Origin: Heliopora coerulea | Lineage: Eukaryota; Cnidaria; Anthozoa; Scleralcyonacea; Helioporidae | Assembly (NCBI GenBank): GCA_030142905.1 | Contig: JASJOG010000250.1 | Location: forward strand, 248,001 to 312,000 | Direction of reading: 5' to 3' | DNA length: 64,000 nucleotides | Part shown: positions 45,201 through 56,526 of the stretch, one piece after another | How the letters are laid out: the number at the start of each line of letters is the position of its first letter | How positions within the stretch are numbered: position 1 is the stretch's first letter | Notes under the pieces: generated by a model | Database searches by the model: none | The model's input: only the letters and a program-made list of their open reading frames with translations | What the model was told of the DNA's origin: nothing | Position numbers and translations under genes: made by a program

Positions 45201-45315
45201 TGATTGGTGAGTAGCCGTGTTTGGATCAGAGTATCCAAACATGGAAAGCATCCCTCCCAAAATTTACTGAAGTTTGTGTTTTATTATTTTATAAGAGAAA
45301 TACGTCATGGTTTAA

Positions 45316-46773
45316 GTGATGTTAGAATACTGTTATTTAAACATGTGTTACGTATATACCCTTGGATATACCCTTGAACTACATGATAGAAATAGACATG
45401 GTGGCGGGGTCGCACTTTACATTAGAAATGTTATTAATTATGAACGAATGCACGAGATTAAGCAGGTTCCATTAGAATGGCTTTGTATCAAAGTAATTAA
45501 ACCAAAAACTAAGCCATTTATTGTCGGGACATGGTACCGGCCACCAACCTCTAACAATACAATTATGAATTCTTTTGAGCAACTAATTAATAAGCTTGAA
45601 GCACATCAATTGGAGGTTAATATTATTGGTGATTTTAATTGTGATGTAGGTGCACCTTCCCTTAACTCTCATACAAAGAACTTTCTTGGTCTGTGTGATC
45701 TATATCAATATCATGAAATTATAAATGAACCAACAAGAATAACAAGAACTACATCCAGTATTATTGATTTACTTATTGCAAATAACCCGACCTTGTTTAA
45801 GAGTTCTGGGGTGTACCACATTGGAATTAGTGACCACTCAATTGTTTATGGGATCCGTAAATTCAATATACCCAAAAGTCATCCAAAAATAATTAATAGC
45901 AGACAGTTTAGAAATTTCGATGGTAATGCTTTTAGATATGACTTAGGTTTGGCTCCATGGCATAATATCATGCGATTGGATGACCCTAATGTTGCATGGA
46001 ATGCCTGGAAAGCTATTTTTGTAAACATAGCGGATGTACATGCCCCGAGACGGAATAGGAAAATTAGGAATAAAAATTCACCTTGGTTAACTCGTAATTG
46101 GAAGAGGTTGATGTTTGAAAGGGATAAGCTAAAGAGAATTGCAGCTAGCTTTAAACCTGATGAAAATTGGGCAAGGTATAAAAGTGCTAGAAATAATGTT
46201 AACCAGTGCATTAAATCTGCCAAGATCTCATACTACCAAAACTATTTTAGAGATAACATTGGCGACATTAAAAACACCTGGAAAGGTGTGAATGAAATTA
46301 TAGGTAAGGGCCCTAAAAATTGTGAAATATCTAATATTAAAATTGACGAAAAAGAATATATCGATCCAAATGAAATCAGTAATGTTATTAATGAGCATTT
46401 CTGTAACATAGGTCTAAAATTAACAAAATCAGTACCAAAATCGAATACCTCGTATCTTGATTATATTACTCAAACAGAAACTAGTTTTTCACTCAATGGG
46501 ACAAACGATTCTGTGGTATATGAATGGATACAATCGCTCCCTGTCAACAAGGCTACTGGCCTTGATGAGATACCTTGTAGGTTGCTGAAAGAAGCTGCTC
46601 AAATTGTTACTCCATCTCTAACTTTTATTATTAATTTGTCATTTAAATGTGGAATATTTTCCATTGAATGGAAAGCTGCAAAGGTGTTGCCTGTTTATAA
46701 GGAAGGAGCACAGTCAAATCCTGATAATTATCGACCAATATCTGTCTTACCAGTTATTAGTGAAATAATTTGA
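45316..46773 (+). pseudogene. LINE-D endonuclease, linker and start of reverse transcriptase
   Basis: A 485-codon frame with GGGVALYIRNVINYERMHEI, FIVGTWYRPPTSNNTIMNSF, EVNIIGDFNCDVG (catalytic GDFN), RTTSSIIDLLIANNP, GISDHSIVYGIRK (catalytic SDH), linker SPWLTRNWKRLMFERDKLKR and ARNNVNQCIKSAKISYYQ, and RT boxes NKATGLDEIPCRLLKEAAQI, IEWKAAKVLPVYKEGAQSNP and DNYRPISVLPVISEII, then a stop caused by a one-base insertion. The first about 25 codons before RHGGG do not look like endonuclease and are probably flanking DNA. Frame continuity over 1.4 kb points to a fairly recent insertion. Confidence 0.9.
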
Positions 46774-48014
46774 AAAGATTGTATTTAATCAATTTTATGA
46801 TTATCTGCTTAATAATAATTTACTGGCCCAAACACAGCACGGATTTAGACCAAAGCATTCTACATTGACAACTCTTCTTTTATCGACAAATCGTTGGTAT
46901 CAAAATATTGATGAGGGATTGCTAAATGGCGTTTTATTCTTGGATTTGAAAAAAGCCTTCGATACCGTTGATCATCATATACTTCTAGAAAAACTTAAAT
47001 TTTATAGGGTTGATTCTAACTCATTTGAGTGGTTTAAATCTTATTTATCTGATTGAAATCAATGCACAAATGTAAATGGTACTTTATCTCACTACCTACC
47101 CCTTGTAAAGGGGTTCCTCAAGGTTCAGTTTTGGGACCCCTATTATTCTTAGTATATATAAATGATCTTTAAATATGTGGGTGTGCATCATCCATGATGA
47201 TGTATGCAGATGACACGTGTTTCACGGCAACTGCTAAAAACCCTGAGGAGCTTGAAGAAATTTTGAATGATGATTTGAAGAAAGTACAAAGTTGGCTAAT
47301 AGCTAACAAGCTTACTCTAAATGTTAAAAAAACTAAATATTTAATTATAGCTTGCCAAATAAGATTTGGAAGTCTTAATTATAATTTTAGCATTAAAATC
47401 GATTATAAAACCATAGAAAGGAAATACTCATATAAGTATCTGGGAGTAGAAATAGATGAAAACGTAAATTGGCATCCACATATAGATGAAATAAGCAAAA
47501 ACATGTCGGCAGGTCTTGGAGTTTTAAAACGAAAGGGAAATGTCGTGTTCCCCATCATACACTTATATTGATGCATAATGCACTAGTGTTACCCTATCTA
47601 GACTATTGTAGTTAAGTTTGGGGTTGTTTGGGCAAAATCCATTCTGAAAGACTCCAAAAGCTACAAAATAGAGCTGGAAGGATAATTACATCTGATTGTG
47701 ATATTAGATCAGCTGACATTCTGCAAACTCTTGGGTGGGATATCCTTGAACAGAGGCGTGCCAATCAATTGGCAGTAAGTGTATATAAAGCAATGAATAA
47801 TATTTTTCCTAAAGAGCTCAATTCAATCTTTGAAGCTACCTCTCAAATACATTCATATAATCTGAGGGGCAGCACCAGCAATATTTATATACCGAGGCCT
47901 AAAATGGAAGCTAGCAAGCCATCTTTTGGCTACCGAGGAGCTGTTTTGTGGAATGGGCTTCCGGAAATGGTGAGAAACAAGCCGACCGTTCGGACATTTA
48001 GAAACTCTTTATAG
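46774..48014 (+). pseudogene. LINE-D reverse transcriptase remainder and C-terminal tail
   Basis: In shifted frames: QHGFRPKHSTLTTLLLSTNR, GVLFLDLKKAFDTVDHHILL (first catalytic Asp), PCKGVPQGSVLGPLLFLVYI (around 47095-47160), MMYADDTCFTATAKN (catalytic YADD), KVQSWLIANKLTLNVKKTKY, YSYKYLGVEIDENVNWHPHI, then RLQKLQNRAGRIIT, SYNLRGSTSNIYIPRP and GYRGAVLWNGLPEMVRN. The tail ends at a TAG at 48012-48014. Stops at about 47055, 47170 and 47612 and at least two frame changes inactivate it. Confidence 0.88.
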
Positions 48015-48290
48015 TAACCAGTAGGGCTGTTTTGGCGGAAGGACTGTCTCATTGGTAGGGGATTTATAATATATCTTAATAATAAGAATGATTTGTTTAA
48101 TGATTATGATAAATATGTTATTGTTAATGGAAGAATGGTTGTGTATATATGTATTAAGTATTTGTTATTAGGCTTGTTTGTTTTTCTTTTAAATTGTATT
48201 ATAGTACACGGCTCACTGGAAGAGCATTTTTAATGAAATGATACCGTGTAATTTTTTCTTAATTTTCTTAATAAAGCATTTTGATTGATT

Positions 48291-50773
48291 GTATATTGGC
48301 TTTAGAGTAGCTAAAAATCACCCCTACTTTTTGGGGTTTTTTTTCACTGCGCTTAAGCGGCCTTACTTTTTTACCAGATATCAATCTTCCCAAGCTTGTT
48401 ACTGATTGATAATTGACTTTTTTGTGAGAATTGCTCACTTAATCACTGAGTTAATAAAGTTAATACCTTTTCATCCGTCATTATTAATTATGAAAGAAGC
48501 AGCTCTTGTTTTTTTACGCTTTTCTTAAGTCTCGAAACTTCCTGCATGTTTGGATCACAGTATTAGAACACGAAAATCCATTTGGTGTTTCTTAAGTATA
48601 ACTGCTAATTCCCTTCTAGATGATCCGTTACTGCTACGCTTGTAAAAAATCACGGGACCTAGTGAGAATTTTGATAAAATGTACAATAATTGCAACTTGA
48701 AATAGCGTCCACGTCTCCACGACTCCTTTACTGTCTTTGCTCGCCGCTCGAGTATCGTTGATCCAGTGGTCCCATTCCTGGTCCCCAAAAAAGGAAACTG
48801 TATTGAATTCAATCCATGTTCGGTTGAAACATTTGTTTGCTAGTAATAACGCAAGAAAATTTAGACGTTTTGAAAGTGATAACTGGCAGCTCTTTTAAAT
48901 TAAAACGGTTGTTTAGTGTTCTCGTACTGGAATCCTCCAAACGTGTCTGTAGTGATCTTACAGTGACTTTACGTCTAGAATGCGGTGGGTCAACGCAAGC
49001 ATAAGTTAATGAGCTCACGCGTTCGGCGAGGACAAAAAGGGTATGGAAATTGGTTCGTTCTGCCAATGATTTCGATTGGTCCAAAATTATTCACTGACTT
49101 GTTTTACAATAAACGTCTCCCTTTCTAGCAATTTTGTGTAAAACCAGCCAGTTTTGGTGATACACAGAATGTATTCCTCAGTTAGAATTTCTAAAAAAGT
49201 CGGAAAATTAAGTCATTTCCTTTATTCTCTTGACAATTTTAAATTTGTTTTCACGCGTGATACATAATGTCCTGCTAAAGGCTGGAAAAAATGTTTAAGT
49301 AATACGTTAAAGGTAAAGGAGATACTGAGATTTTTCCTGTTCCCTTTGCAACAAGCCTATTTTTCCCCAGCAGAATATTTCTGGAAGAGAGTATTCATGT
49401 TTTGCAAATTTTACGATTATCTGTACCTGTTTTGCTTTTCAATGATGGTTCATTTTAGATCCGAAGTCATCATTCAAAGGATAGGGGGTTGATTACTTAG
49501 ATTAAATATTTGACGTGCATCGTGAGTGACATTTCACCAATTGTGATCTTCCATAATTGGCATGCGTCATTACATTCACAGAAGTCCTATATAAACTAGA
49601 GGGGGCATTGTAACTAAATGTCAGTCAATCGCGGGGTGGGGGAAATTGATTGTCATCATATTGAATAAACTGCGGAGCAAAACAAACATGCCCGGATGAA
49701 AAGTTCAAGGTCATAGTCAAAAGCAAGTTCACGTTTGTCTCTTAAAAAAAAGAATGTAAAACAGTCAAGGCAATAAATATAATGGCTGACTAATAACATT
49801 ACCAGAGGATCCGTTTTCGGGTGTACAGCTAACGGAAACAAGTACGAAACAGTTCTCTAAACTTCAGTAATCGACCTCGAGGTTCTCGAACAGACGGAAA
49901 AGAGCCTGTAGAAGGGCAATGTGATCCCAATTAACTCAAAATGGCGGCATTCAATTTTGACTCAGTTTTAGGCCCCCATGCTTCCTCTTGTTTTATATGA
50001 TATTTATGATTACGTCTCTTCAAAATTTATGATAATATGAAATTTGTATGTGGGGTTTTAGGTTTGATTTGTTTCTTAAGTTGACCATTGAGAAAAGAGA
50101 CCTTCAGAAAGAAGTAGTATGGACATCGGGACTTAAGAATTGCACCACTTATGTCGTTGATTTAACATATATAGGTACTATTAAAAGAAAAAAAAGCAAT
50201 TTTAACCTTGATCGTTTCAGAACTTGGATTTTATACAAAATAGAAAAATTTTACCCAACAAAATGTTTCACATCAAACAGTAAGTTTAAAATGAATTGTG
50301 ATTATTAAAAAGCATTGCTAGAAAACCAACCATGGCTTGCCGGGGTAAAAGCAAATGCTTTCCCATGGTTCAAAAAATATACGACTTTATCTGCTGATTG
50401 GGTTACTGCGAGATGTATCCTCGTACACGGAGCATTCTACCTCTATGCAGGGAGATCGGCAAGAGCAGCCTTGGGATAAGGCAGTCGATTCTGTAATCCA
50501 ATTTCCCTTTTCAAAGCACAGTTCAGCTAGAAAACAATTTGTAAATCTGAATTTGAATGGTAAAATTTACACTTCTTTAGCGTTTACCAAGAATTGGAAG
50601 TAGTTCTGCCTGTAAAGAGTTAATTGATAAATACTGGAAATAGTGAAGTGGAAATTTTAGGCAACGCTGTCAATGAAATTCTAACGATCATAGACCAGAA
50701 AAGCTTTTTGATCGCCTCATGACTATTACAAGACCATAACTTTGTAAAAGTAAAATTTGAAAAAAGGAAAAAG
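48291..50773. other. No recognisable gene
   Basis: No domain recognised. Open frames at 50048-50308 (+, 86 codons) and 50355-50603 (+, 82 codons) begin with ATG but resemble nothing I know. Confidence 0.45.
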
Positions 50774-51250
50774 TTGTTTTTAGGAATCAGGGACTTTTGT
50801 GAAATAACTAAAGACGGACAAATAGCGATAGTAAACACGATAAATTTAGTACTCCTTCAGCAATTAGAGCAAAAGTTTGAAATATTTACTTGCTGTGTAG
50901 CACTAAGTGCCCCCGTCTGCCGGTTGTTTTTATTGATTGACATAAAACGAAATATTCTTATTAAATGGAAATCTCCGTATGAGCTGCTAAAGCTGTTTAA
51001 TCCCAAATATGCTTTTAACTTGATTTGTTTTGTTTTGCCTTTAATAGTTTTTGTGAGTCTTATAATAGGGATGCACCCTAAATTTTCAGAGTACGAAGAT
51101 ATAGAGTCAAGTAAGTTTACCTGGAAGATTATTTGTCCGCCAAATTTTGAAATTTTAAATTTCCCCAAATCACCAATTTCAGCAAATCTGCTGAAAAAGT
51201 TACCACCATTTGCTTTATTAGAAAATCTCCAAAAAGTTGAGACACAATAA
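50774..51250 (+). CDS. Hypothetical 158-residue open frame, one possible TM segment
   Basis: A long frame for this AT-rich region, starting MFLGIRDFCEITKDGQIAIV and containing a hydrophobic stretch NLICFVLPLIVFVSLIIG that could be a membrane helix. It follows smaller open frames on the same strand (50048-50603). I recognise no family, and there is no splice or promoter support. It could be chance, part of an unknown gene, or a decayed mobile element. It lies downstream of the minus-strand SEFIR gene. Confidence 0.2.
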   Translation: MFLGIRDFCEITKDGQIAIVNTINLVLLQQLEQKFEIFTCCVALSAPVCRLFLLIDIKRNILIKWKSPYELLKLFNPKYAFNLICFVLPLIVFVSLIIGMHPKFSEYEDIESSKFTWKIICPPNFEILNFPKSPISANLLKKLPPFALLENLQKVETQ

Positions 51251-51703
51251 AAACTTTGTTGGGATTTTGAACAATCGAAGGATGACTAACAGCTTCCTAC
51301 ACGACATTTCATTTTCAAGACTAGATGGATGTTGCAAAGATGATACTATAGAAAACAATATTTATTAAAACAATTTCTTTACAGTTTTACATGCTTGTGG
51401 TCAAACAATTCGAAGAAGTTTTTTGGTTCAACTAACGCTCAGTCAGAACTATGACATGGTGATGTTATAGTACTAAGTAAATCATGAAAGAATCTACATT
51501 TAATTAAAAAATGATTAAAGAAGCATGTTTTTATTTAGTCTAAAGTATTCTTCTGGCTAAATCACTTCGTGCTCCAATCGTAAGCAAGCTAAAATACTAT
51601 GCTGTTAACCAAAAACATAAGTAACAAAAAAAAAAGGCCCTTAATATTTCATTAGTGTTCCAGTGTTCTCTATATCGCTTTTACAAATTGATATAGACAT
51701 TTT

Positions 51704-52239
51704 TCAGACGATGGAATTAGCCTCAAATGTCTCGTTAGTGACGGAGCTTTCTCCTTTAAGGACCTTCAAGAACCTATCACTTTTTCCATCCTTTGGCCAA
51801 CTCACAGTAGTAGTGTTACAAAGCCAGTTCGGCAAATGACTTTCAGAGACATTGACTAAAACTAATACAAAGCGATTGCACGCATGGTTCATTGTGGTGC
51901 TGAGTTCATTCTTGATGTATGCTACCTCGTTGTACAACCGTTCTTCATCCAACGAAGTCAGAGTCGGCTTGGTATTGACATCAACGGCGTCGTCCAACCA
52001 GCATAGTTTCAGATATCCAGGCGTGATAATCATGAGGACTTTCTCTGCGTTTGCCAAAAACTTCTCACCAAATCGCTTTGGCCCTAGGGAATTGTACATT
52101 TTCGGGTCATACATTCTGTCCATGATAACATCGATGTCGTGAGATATAAGCCATGAATAAATCCCCACCACTTTGGAAATTGTTGTGTTCTCTGGGAAGT
52201 AGGAAATATAATGAGCTCCTTTGATCACTTGCTTATAAT
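51704..52239 (-). CDS. SEFIR domain, last exon of an IL-17-receptor-like gene
   Basis: A typical ttctttgcag acceptor opens the exon at 52239 and a TGA (51704-51706) closes it, with an AATAAA on the minus strand about 170 bp downstream (near 51530). The encoded domain reads VIKGAHYISYFPENTTISKV, VGIYSWLISHDIDVIMDRM, SLGPKRFGEKFLANAEKVLM, IITPGYLKLCW, ERLYNEVAYIKNELS, ACNRFVLVLVNVSESHLPNW and TVSWPKDG. This is the SEFIR fold (TIR-like, intracellular) of IL-17 receptors and their adaptor Act1/CIKS: buried first strand, box-2-like nnITPGY segment, E-x-x-x-I helix, R-F-V-x-V-L strand and the final W-P block. It would recruit a SEFIR adaptor after ligand binding. The exon starts in phase 1 and joins the TM exon in frame. 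Confidence 0.85.
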
Positions 52240-53015
52240 CTGCAAAGAATAAGATGCTTTCTTTTAAGAGTTGACAGCTTGAAACTTTTCGCTACATATT
52301 GACGTCAAGAAAGCCTAAATATTTTCAATCAGGTCCAGTAAACGCTTTCCGTTTTGACCTAATTCACGCCGGATGCCAGTCTTAAGCATAACCTACTGTA
52401 GATGAAAGCAAACCTAGTGAAACTAGAACCTGTCTACTGAGTGAAACGAAAAAACGAAAGTTTTTTGGTTTGGACTTATATGTTCGACTTTGAACTTATT
52501 TATAATTAGGTTTGACGGGTTCCTAGCTCGGAGCTTGCATTCTACCGAAGCTCCATTCCTTTGATTTGTACTTCATTCTTGTCATCTTATTTGCTTCACT
52601 TCCTATTAGACAACTTGCATCCCCAGATCTGGTTGTATTCTTTTCCTGGGTATTCTGTCCCAAAAAAAAGTTTTGTTAAACCGTTGGAAATCATAGTCTA
52701 CAAGCTTGAGGTATTTCTGATACAAATTGTAATTGTAGATTAGAAAAAATTAAGTTTGCTCCAATGGAGTGCAGTATGTTTTGAGAGGATTTAAGATTGT
52801 AAAACAACCTGTTTAGGTGATCTGGGGGCATCTAGTCTGGAAGTTTTGAAATACTTAAGTCTGTGGGATGGTATTTATTGTAACCTGGTGGATAAAACTT
52901 GGCTAGTCTTTACGCTTACGATTGGGAAAAAGAAGGGAAGGGTATCCTTGCTCGTGAGTTTACAAAACTCTGGTTGAGCCAGAGTAAAATTAAAAAGACG
53001 AAGAATAAATGATAA

Positions 53016-53815
53016 AGCCCAGCAAAAAAACACGCAAGATAGTCATATTTAAAGGTTTATAGTATACATCTAACATTTCGTTGCTGCACGCAACGTCTTC
53101 AGAGAATGAATAACTTATATTACAAAGGTGATAAATATTATAGTGGTTATGTTACATCATATATATTTACGAGATATTGGCGTAAGAACGGAAGTGAGAA
53201 AGACAAAAGGAAACAGTAAACTGAGATATAGTGGAAATGTCAGGAAACGTAAAGTCTTAAAATAAAGAAAGTGGTAAGATGCCAATGTTTGAGTTTGCGG
53301 ATAAGAAGGCTTTCTCTGACGAGAAGTTCAGAGTTAAAAAATCAAGAGGACAAGATGGTGACATCATCAGGCGAGACGGGGTGTCCAGTGTCACAGTGAT
53401 GTGACAGGATGCTTATCGGAGGAGGATTGACGTGTCACATCACTGTGACACTGGACAACCCATCTCGCCTGGTGATGTCACCATCTTGTCCTGTTCATCC
53501 TTTAGCCCTGAACTTCTCGTCAGAGAAAGCCTTCTTATCTGCAAACTCAAACATTAGCACCTTTCCACTTTCTTTATTTTAAGACTTTACGTTTCCTGTT
53601 TCCTTTTGTCTTTCTCACTTCCGTTCTTACGCCAATATCTCTTAAATATGTATCATGTAACATAACCACTATAATATTTATCACCTTTGTAATATAAGTT
53701 ATTCATTTTCTGAGGATGTTCCGTGCAGCAGAGAAAAGTTAGATGTATACTATATACCTTTAAATATTCCTATTTTGTATGTTTTTTGCTGGGCTTTATT
53801 ATTTATTCTTTGCTT
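53016..53815. mobile_element. Fold-back of two inverted Penelope-like 3' ends, about 800 bp
   Basis: The left arm (53016 to about 53415) and right arm (about 53432-53815) are reverse complements over nearly their whole length, with a centre near 53420. Blocks include cagcaaaaaa.ca..caa, ttagatgtatactata, ataaatattatagtggttat g, ttggcgtaagaacggaagtg, gaaagtgg and gtcacagtgatgtgaca. In the right arm the plus strand reads GDVTILSCSSFSPELLVRES LLICKLKH, like the C-terminal 'ILs.c....L.iREslLI.klkP.LN' segment of Penelope-like GIY-YIG endonucleases. So two PLE 3' ends lie head to head. It sits in an intron of the SEFIR gene. Confidence 0.75.
53071..53102 (-). ncRNA. Hammerhead-ribozyme-like core at a PLE end (candidate)
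   Basis: On the minus strand CTGAAGA (a variant of the conserved CUGANGA) is followed by a perfect stem cgttgc-gtgca-gcaacg and then AAATGTTA, with the G of GAAA at the base of the stem. Penelope-like elements are known to carry hammerhead motifs in their terminal repeats. Stems I and III could not be verified, so this is a structural suggestion only. The mirror copy near 53708-53740 is decayed. Confidence 0.3.
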
Positions 53816-54579
53816 ACGATTCCTGCCTGGTACCTCTGTCGTCCGCATTTTTGACAAAAAGACCTATCCCGGACAGAAAATAGCCATAATACATTGCAAA
53901 TAAATGGATTTTTTTTTTTACAGTTAAGGGATTGATTGGTTCACAGTTGAGTCTGGCTTAAAAATGGCTTGAGTGATTTCCTAGTTGGATAAAAATAGGC
54001 TGAATTGTAGATTTAGCGAATCAAAAACAAGCATTTAGGTAACGTACTTCATGAACTTTGAAGTATAATGGAATGAGTTTGACTCATGTTTTCGTGCTAA
54101 AAATGCATATTTTTAATTCTAGAAATATTTAAACGAGATGTGAACACAGGATCACAATTTTTTCCAGCTACTAAGAGAGCGATGAAGTCCTTTCAAGGGC
54201 ACCATTATTGGTCCTTCCACCATAAAGTTTACAGAAAATATTCAAAATCAAAAACTATACGCTTATTCTAAGAGATCTAGGTCTTCATGCCCTAAAAAGA
54301 TCCATAGATATGCAGCTCTAATGCTCATTATTCGTAAATTTCCGTTTGTCATTTTCAACAAAAGTGTTACTTTGCGGGAGAGTGTTACTGTATGCCACAT
54401 TTGACTGTGCATGTTGATGCCCTCTCCCACGTTCTCGTCCCAGGAAGTCATCCAATTAATTCGTCACGGTTTCTGTTTTCAATTTATCTGTTGAATTTAA
54501 TTTTTTTTATCCTCCCACCAGATCTGTAAAGTTTTTGAATTTTATATGAACAAGTGGCTACTAAAAGCTAAAGACTTAC

Positions 54580-54720
54580 TTGGACGGTGGATAGGTGTGG
54601 TGTACCTTTGTTCTTTCCGTTTTCTACAAATCCATCTTGCAATGAGACCAAACATGCATAGGACAAATACAATAAATAGAACCAATATTACAATAAGACT
54701 TGTTGGTTCTTTCTGCGATT
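54580..54720 (-). CDS. Transmembrane exon of the SEFIR receptor gene
   Basis: 141-bp exon between a tgtttctttcag acceptor and a GTAAGT donor. It codes SQKEPTSLIVILVLFIVFVL CMFGLIARWICRKRKEQRYT TPIHRP. The hydrophobic helix of about 22 residues followed by RKRKEQR is a classic type I stop-transfer sequence. It enters and leaves in phase 1, so it links without a shift both to the upstream mini-exons and to the SEFIR exon (joined codon Asn). This puts the SEFIR domain in the cytoplasm, as in IL-17 receptors. Confidence 0.8.
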
Positions 54721-56526
54721 CTGAAAGAAACATTCCTCGGTTAACAATGTTCATTACCCGTGGATCTACAGCCTATCAAGAATTACTACACCTTTTTGCT
54801 GTATATTACCAGAAAATATACTATCATTAACACCTTCCTCAAACTCATTAACATGAAACTATATTCATTTTCTTGAATCGACATTTATTTATCTGTCATC
54901 TTCAATTAAAATCTTTGCATAAATACTAACAATTATTAGCATCGATAAGCCAGCATTTGCATGAAATGGCATTCGATTGCGCCAACATACGACCATTAAC
55001 AGGATTCTACTAAACATTACTGAGAATAAAATTTCAGCCACCCGCAACGTTTGTCCAGTCTGTTGCAGGGTCGATTTAAGGTTATATGAAATCCTAGCAT
55101 GTATTTTTCAAACTGTTAACGAGCTTTAGGTCACAGTTCTTCGCTTAGGCACATCAACTCTCGCGTTGTCGTCATAAGTATCTTTAGATAAAGTTAAACG
55201 CAGTTTAGTATATGATGATTTATTAATTGTTTGACAATTTTTACAGCAAGTCTTGATTACTGTACATGACAGAACAGAAGTGCGAGAAACAGAGTGGTTA
55301 ATAAACTAAATCAATTCAGCAAACCTAATATACGTTTTTTGTCACCAAGATACCCCTCCTATGTAAAAAGTGTGCCAAGGTTACGTTGTGTCCGGGAAAA
55401 GGTGCAATTATTATATTTTATAGTTTTTAATTGACTATTGTTGGTTGCGACGTGGACTCTTATACCCTTCTGATGATGTTGCGCTGTAAAGCAACGGACA
55501 GTTAGCAATAAATTTTTATACCTTTGATCAGTCATGTCTTGCCTTACAGTCATTCGCTGGGCACTAATATTTGTCTTTAAATTACATTCTATACAGTGTG
55601 ATATAATGACATCAGTGATTATGATTATTCTAATTCTTTGCAAATAAACCATTCCCGTTGGGAACAAAGGGGAAGAGAAGAGACATGTAAGTGAAACAAT
55701 TTTATGTGCCAGATGAAGGACTATCAAACTGTGGCTAGAGATTTATCGCTAGTTCCTGGCTGTCTGTACAATGCAAAGTAACTGGTATTTTGCCTCGTTA
55801 GCTTTCCGTCAACAAGGTTGCCTTGTAACAATTAGGGCTTGCATGTTGTGACCATTACGGGGATGAATACTAACCCGAACCCGTTGGAGGGAAGATGCTA
55901 TCGAGGATTCCAAATGCAGCACTTGTGAAACGGCAATGGTCTTAGACAAGGTGGTTCTATACATTGAAAATAAAACTTTTTAATTTGAGTTTTTCTCAAC
56001 ATATTTCTAGAGCAACAGATAGGAAATAAGTTGCTGATGCAAAATCAGCCACTTATGAACATGTTGCCATGGTAACCGAGATACTACCCTATGGTGAAAT
56101 TTAGGGCACTTACGACAAAAATTATAGGGAATAAAGTAAAGACCAGGCAAATGCAAAACTAAGTTTAATAGAGCCTCAATACATGTACCCATGACATGAA
56201 CCTAAAAAAGAAGTGATTAGAAATTTTAAATTGTGAAATTTTAATTTATTTGTAACTGCTTCAAAATACAGTTCCATAAAAGAGATATAGAGATAGGTTT
56301 TTTCAAAAACTATTTCTTATATGGGTGATTGTTGAGGTTCACATCATAGACCTATTTGTTGTTGACAAATGCTGAAAATTTGACACCAATTGGACAAATA
56401 TTGAATGCAGCAGAGTTTTTGGCACCGAATAAGACAGCAAACTGAGCAAATTGAGTTTAAAGTTTTCAAACTAATTTTTAAGAGGATCGGTGAAACATTA
56501 CAGACCAAAATAAAGTCAAAAAGCTG

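Larger units (their letters stand above)
45316..48290 (+). mobile_element. LINE-D, CR1/L2-type retrotransposon, 5'-truncated
   Basis: Plus-strand element. The endonuclease begins within its middle (RHGGGVALYIRNVI), so the 5' end is missing. Domains: endonuclease to about 45860, linker to 46330, RT to 47560, C-terminal tail to 48014, then a 3' UTR ending in aataaagcattttgattgat tg. There is a frame break near 46770, a TGA near 47055, a TAA near 47170 and further breaks at 47565-47615. The first 1.4 kb is still one open frame. Its opposite orientation to LINE-A, -B and -C shows independent insertions. Confidence 0.9.
52240..54579 (-). other. Intron of the SEFIR gene
   Basis: The 2.34-kb intron has GTAAGT at its 5' end (54579-54574) and a pyrimidine-rich tract with CAG at its 3' end (52240). 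It contains the 800-bp Penelope-derived fold-back at 53016-53815 and otherwise no recognisable sequence. Confidence 0.65.

Noticed and set aside
45879..46223. 114-codon minus-strand frame
   Set aside because: Antisense shadow of the LINE-D endonuclease/linker ORF.
55359..55727. 122-codon minus-strand frame with two nearby Cys
   Set aside because: No domain and no splice-phase link to the SEFIR gene in whose intron it lies.
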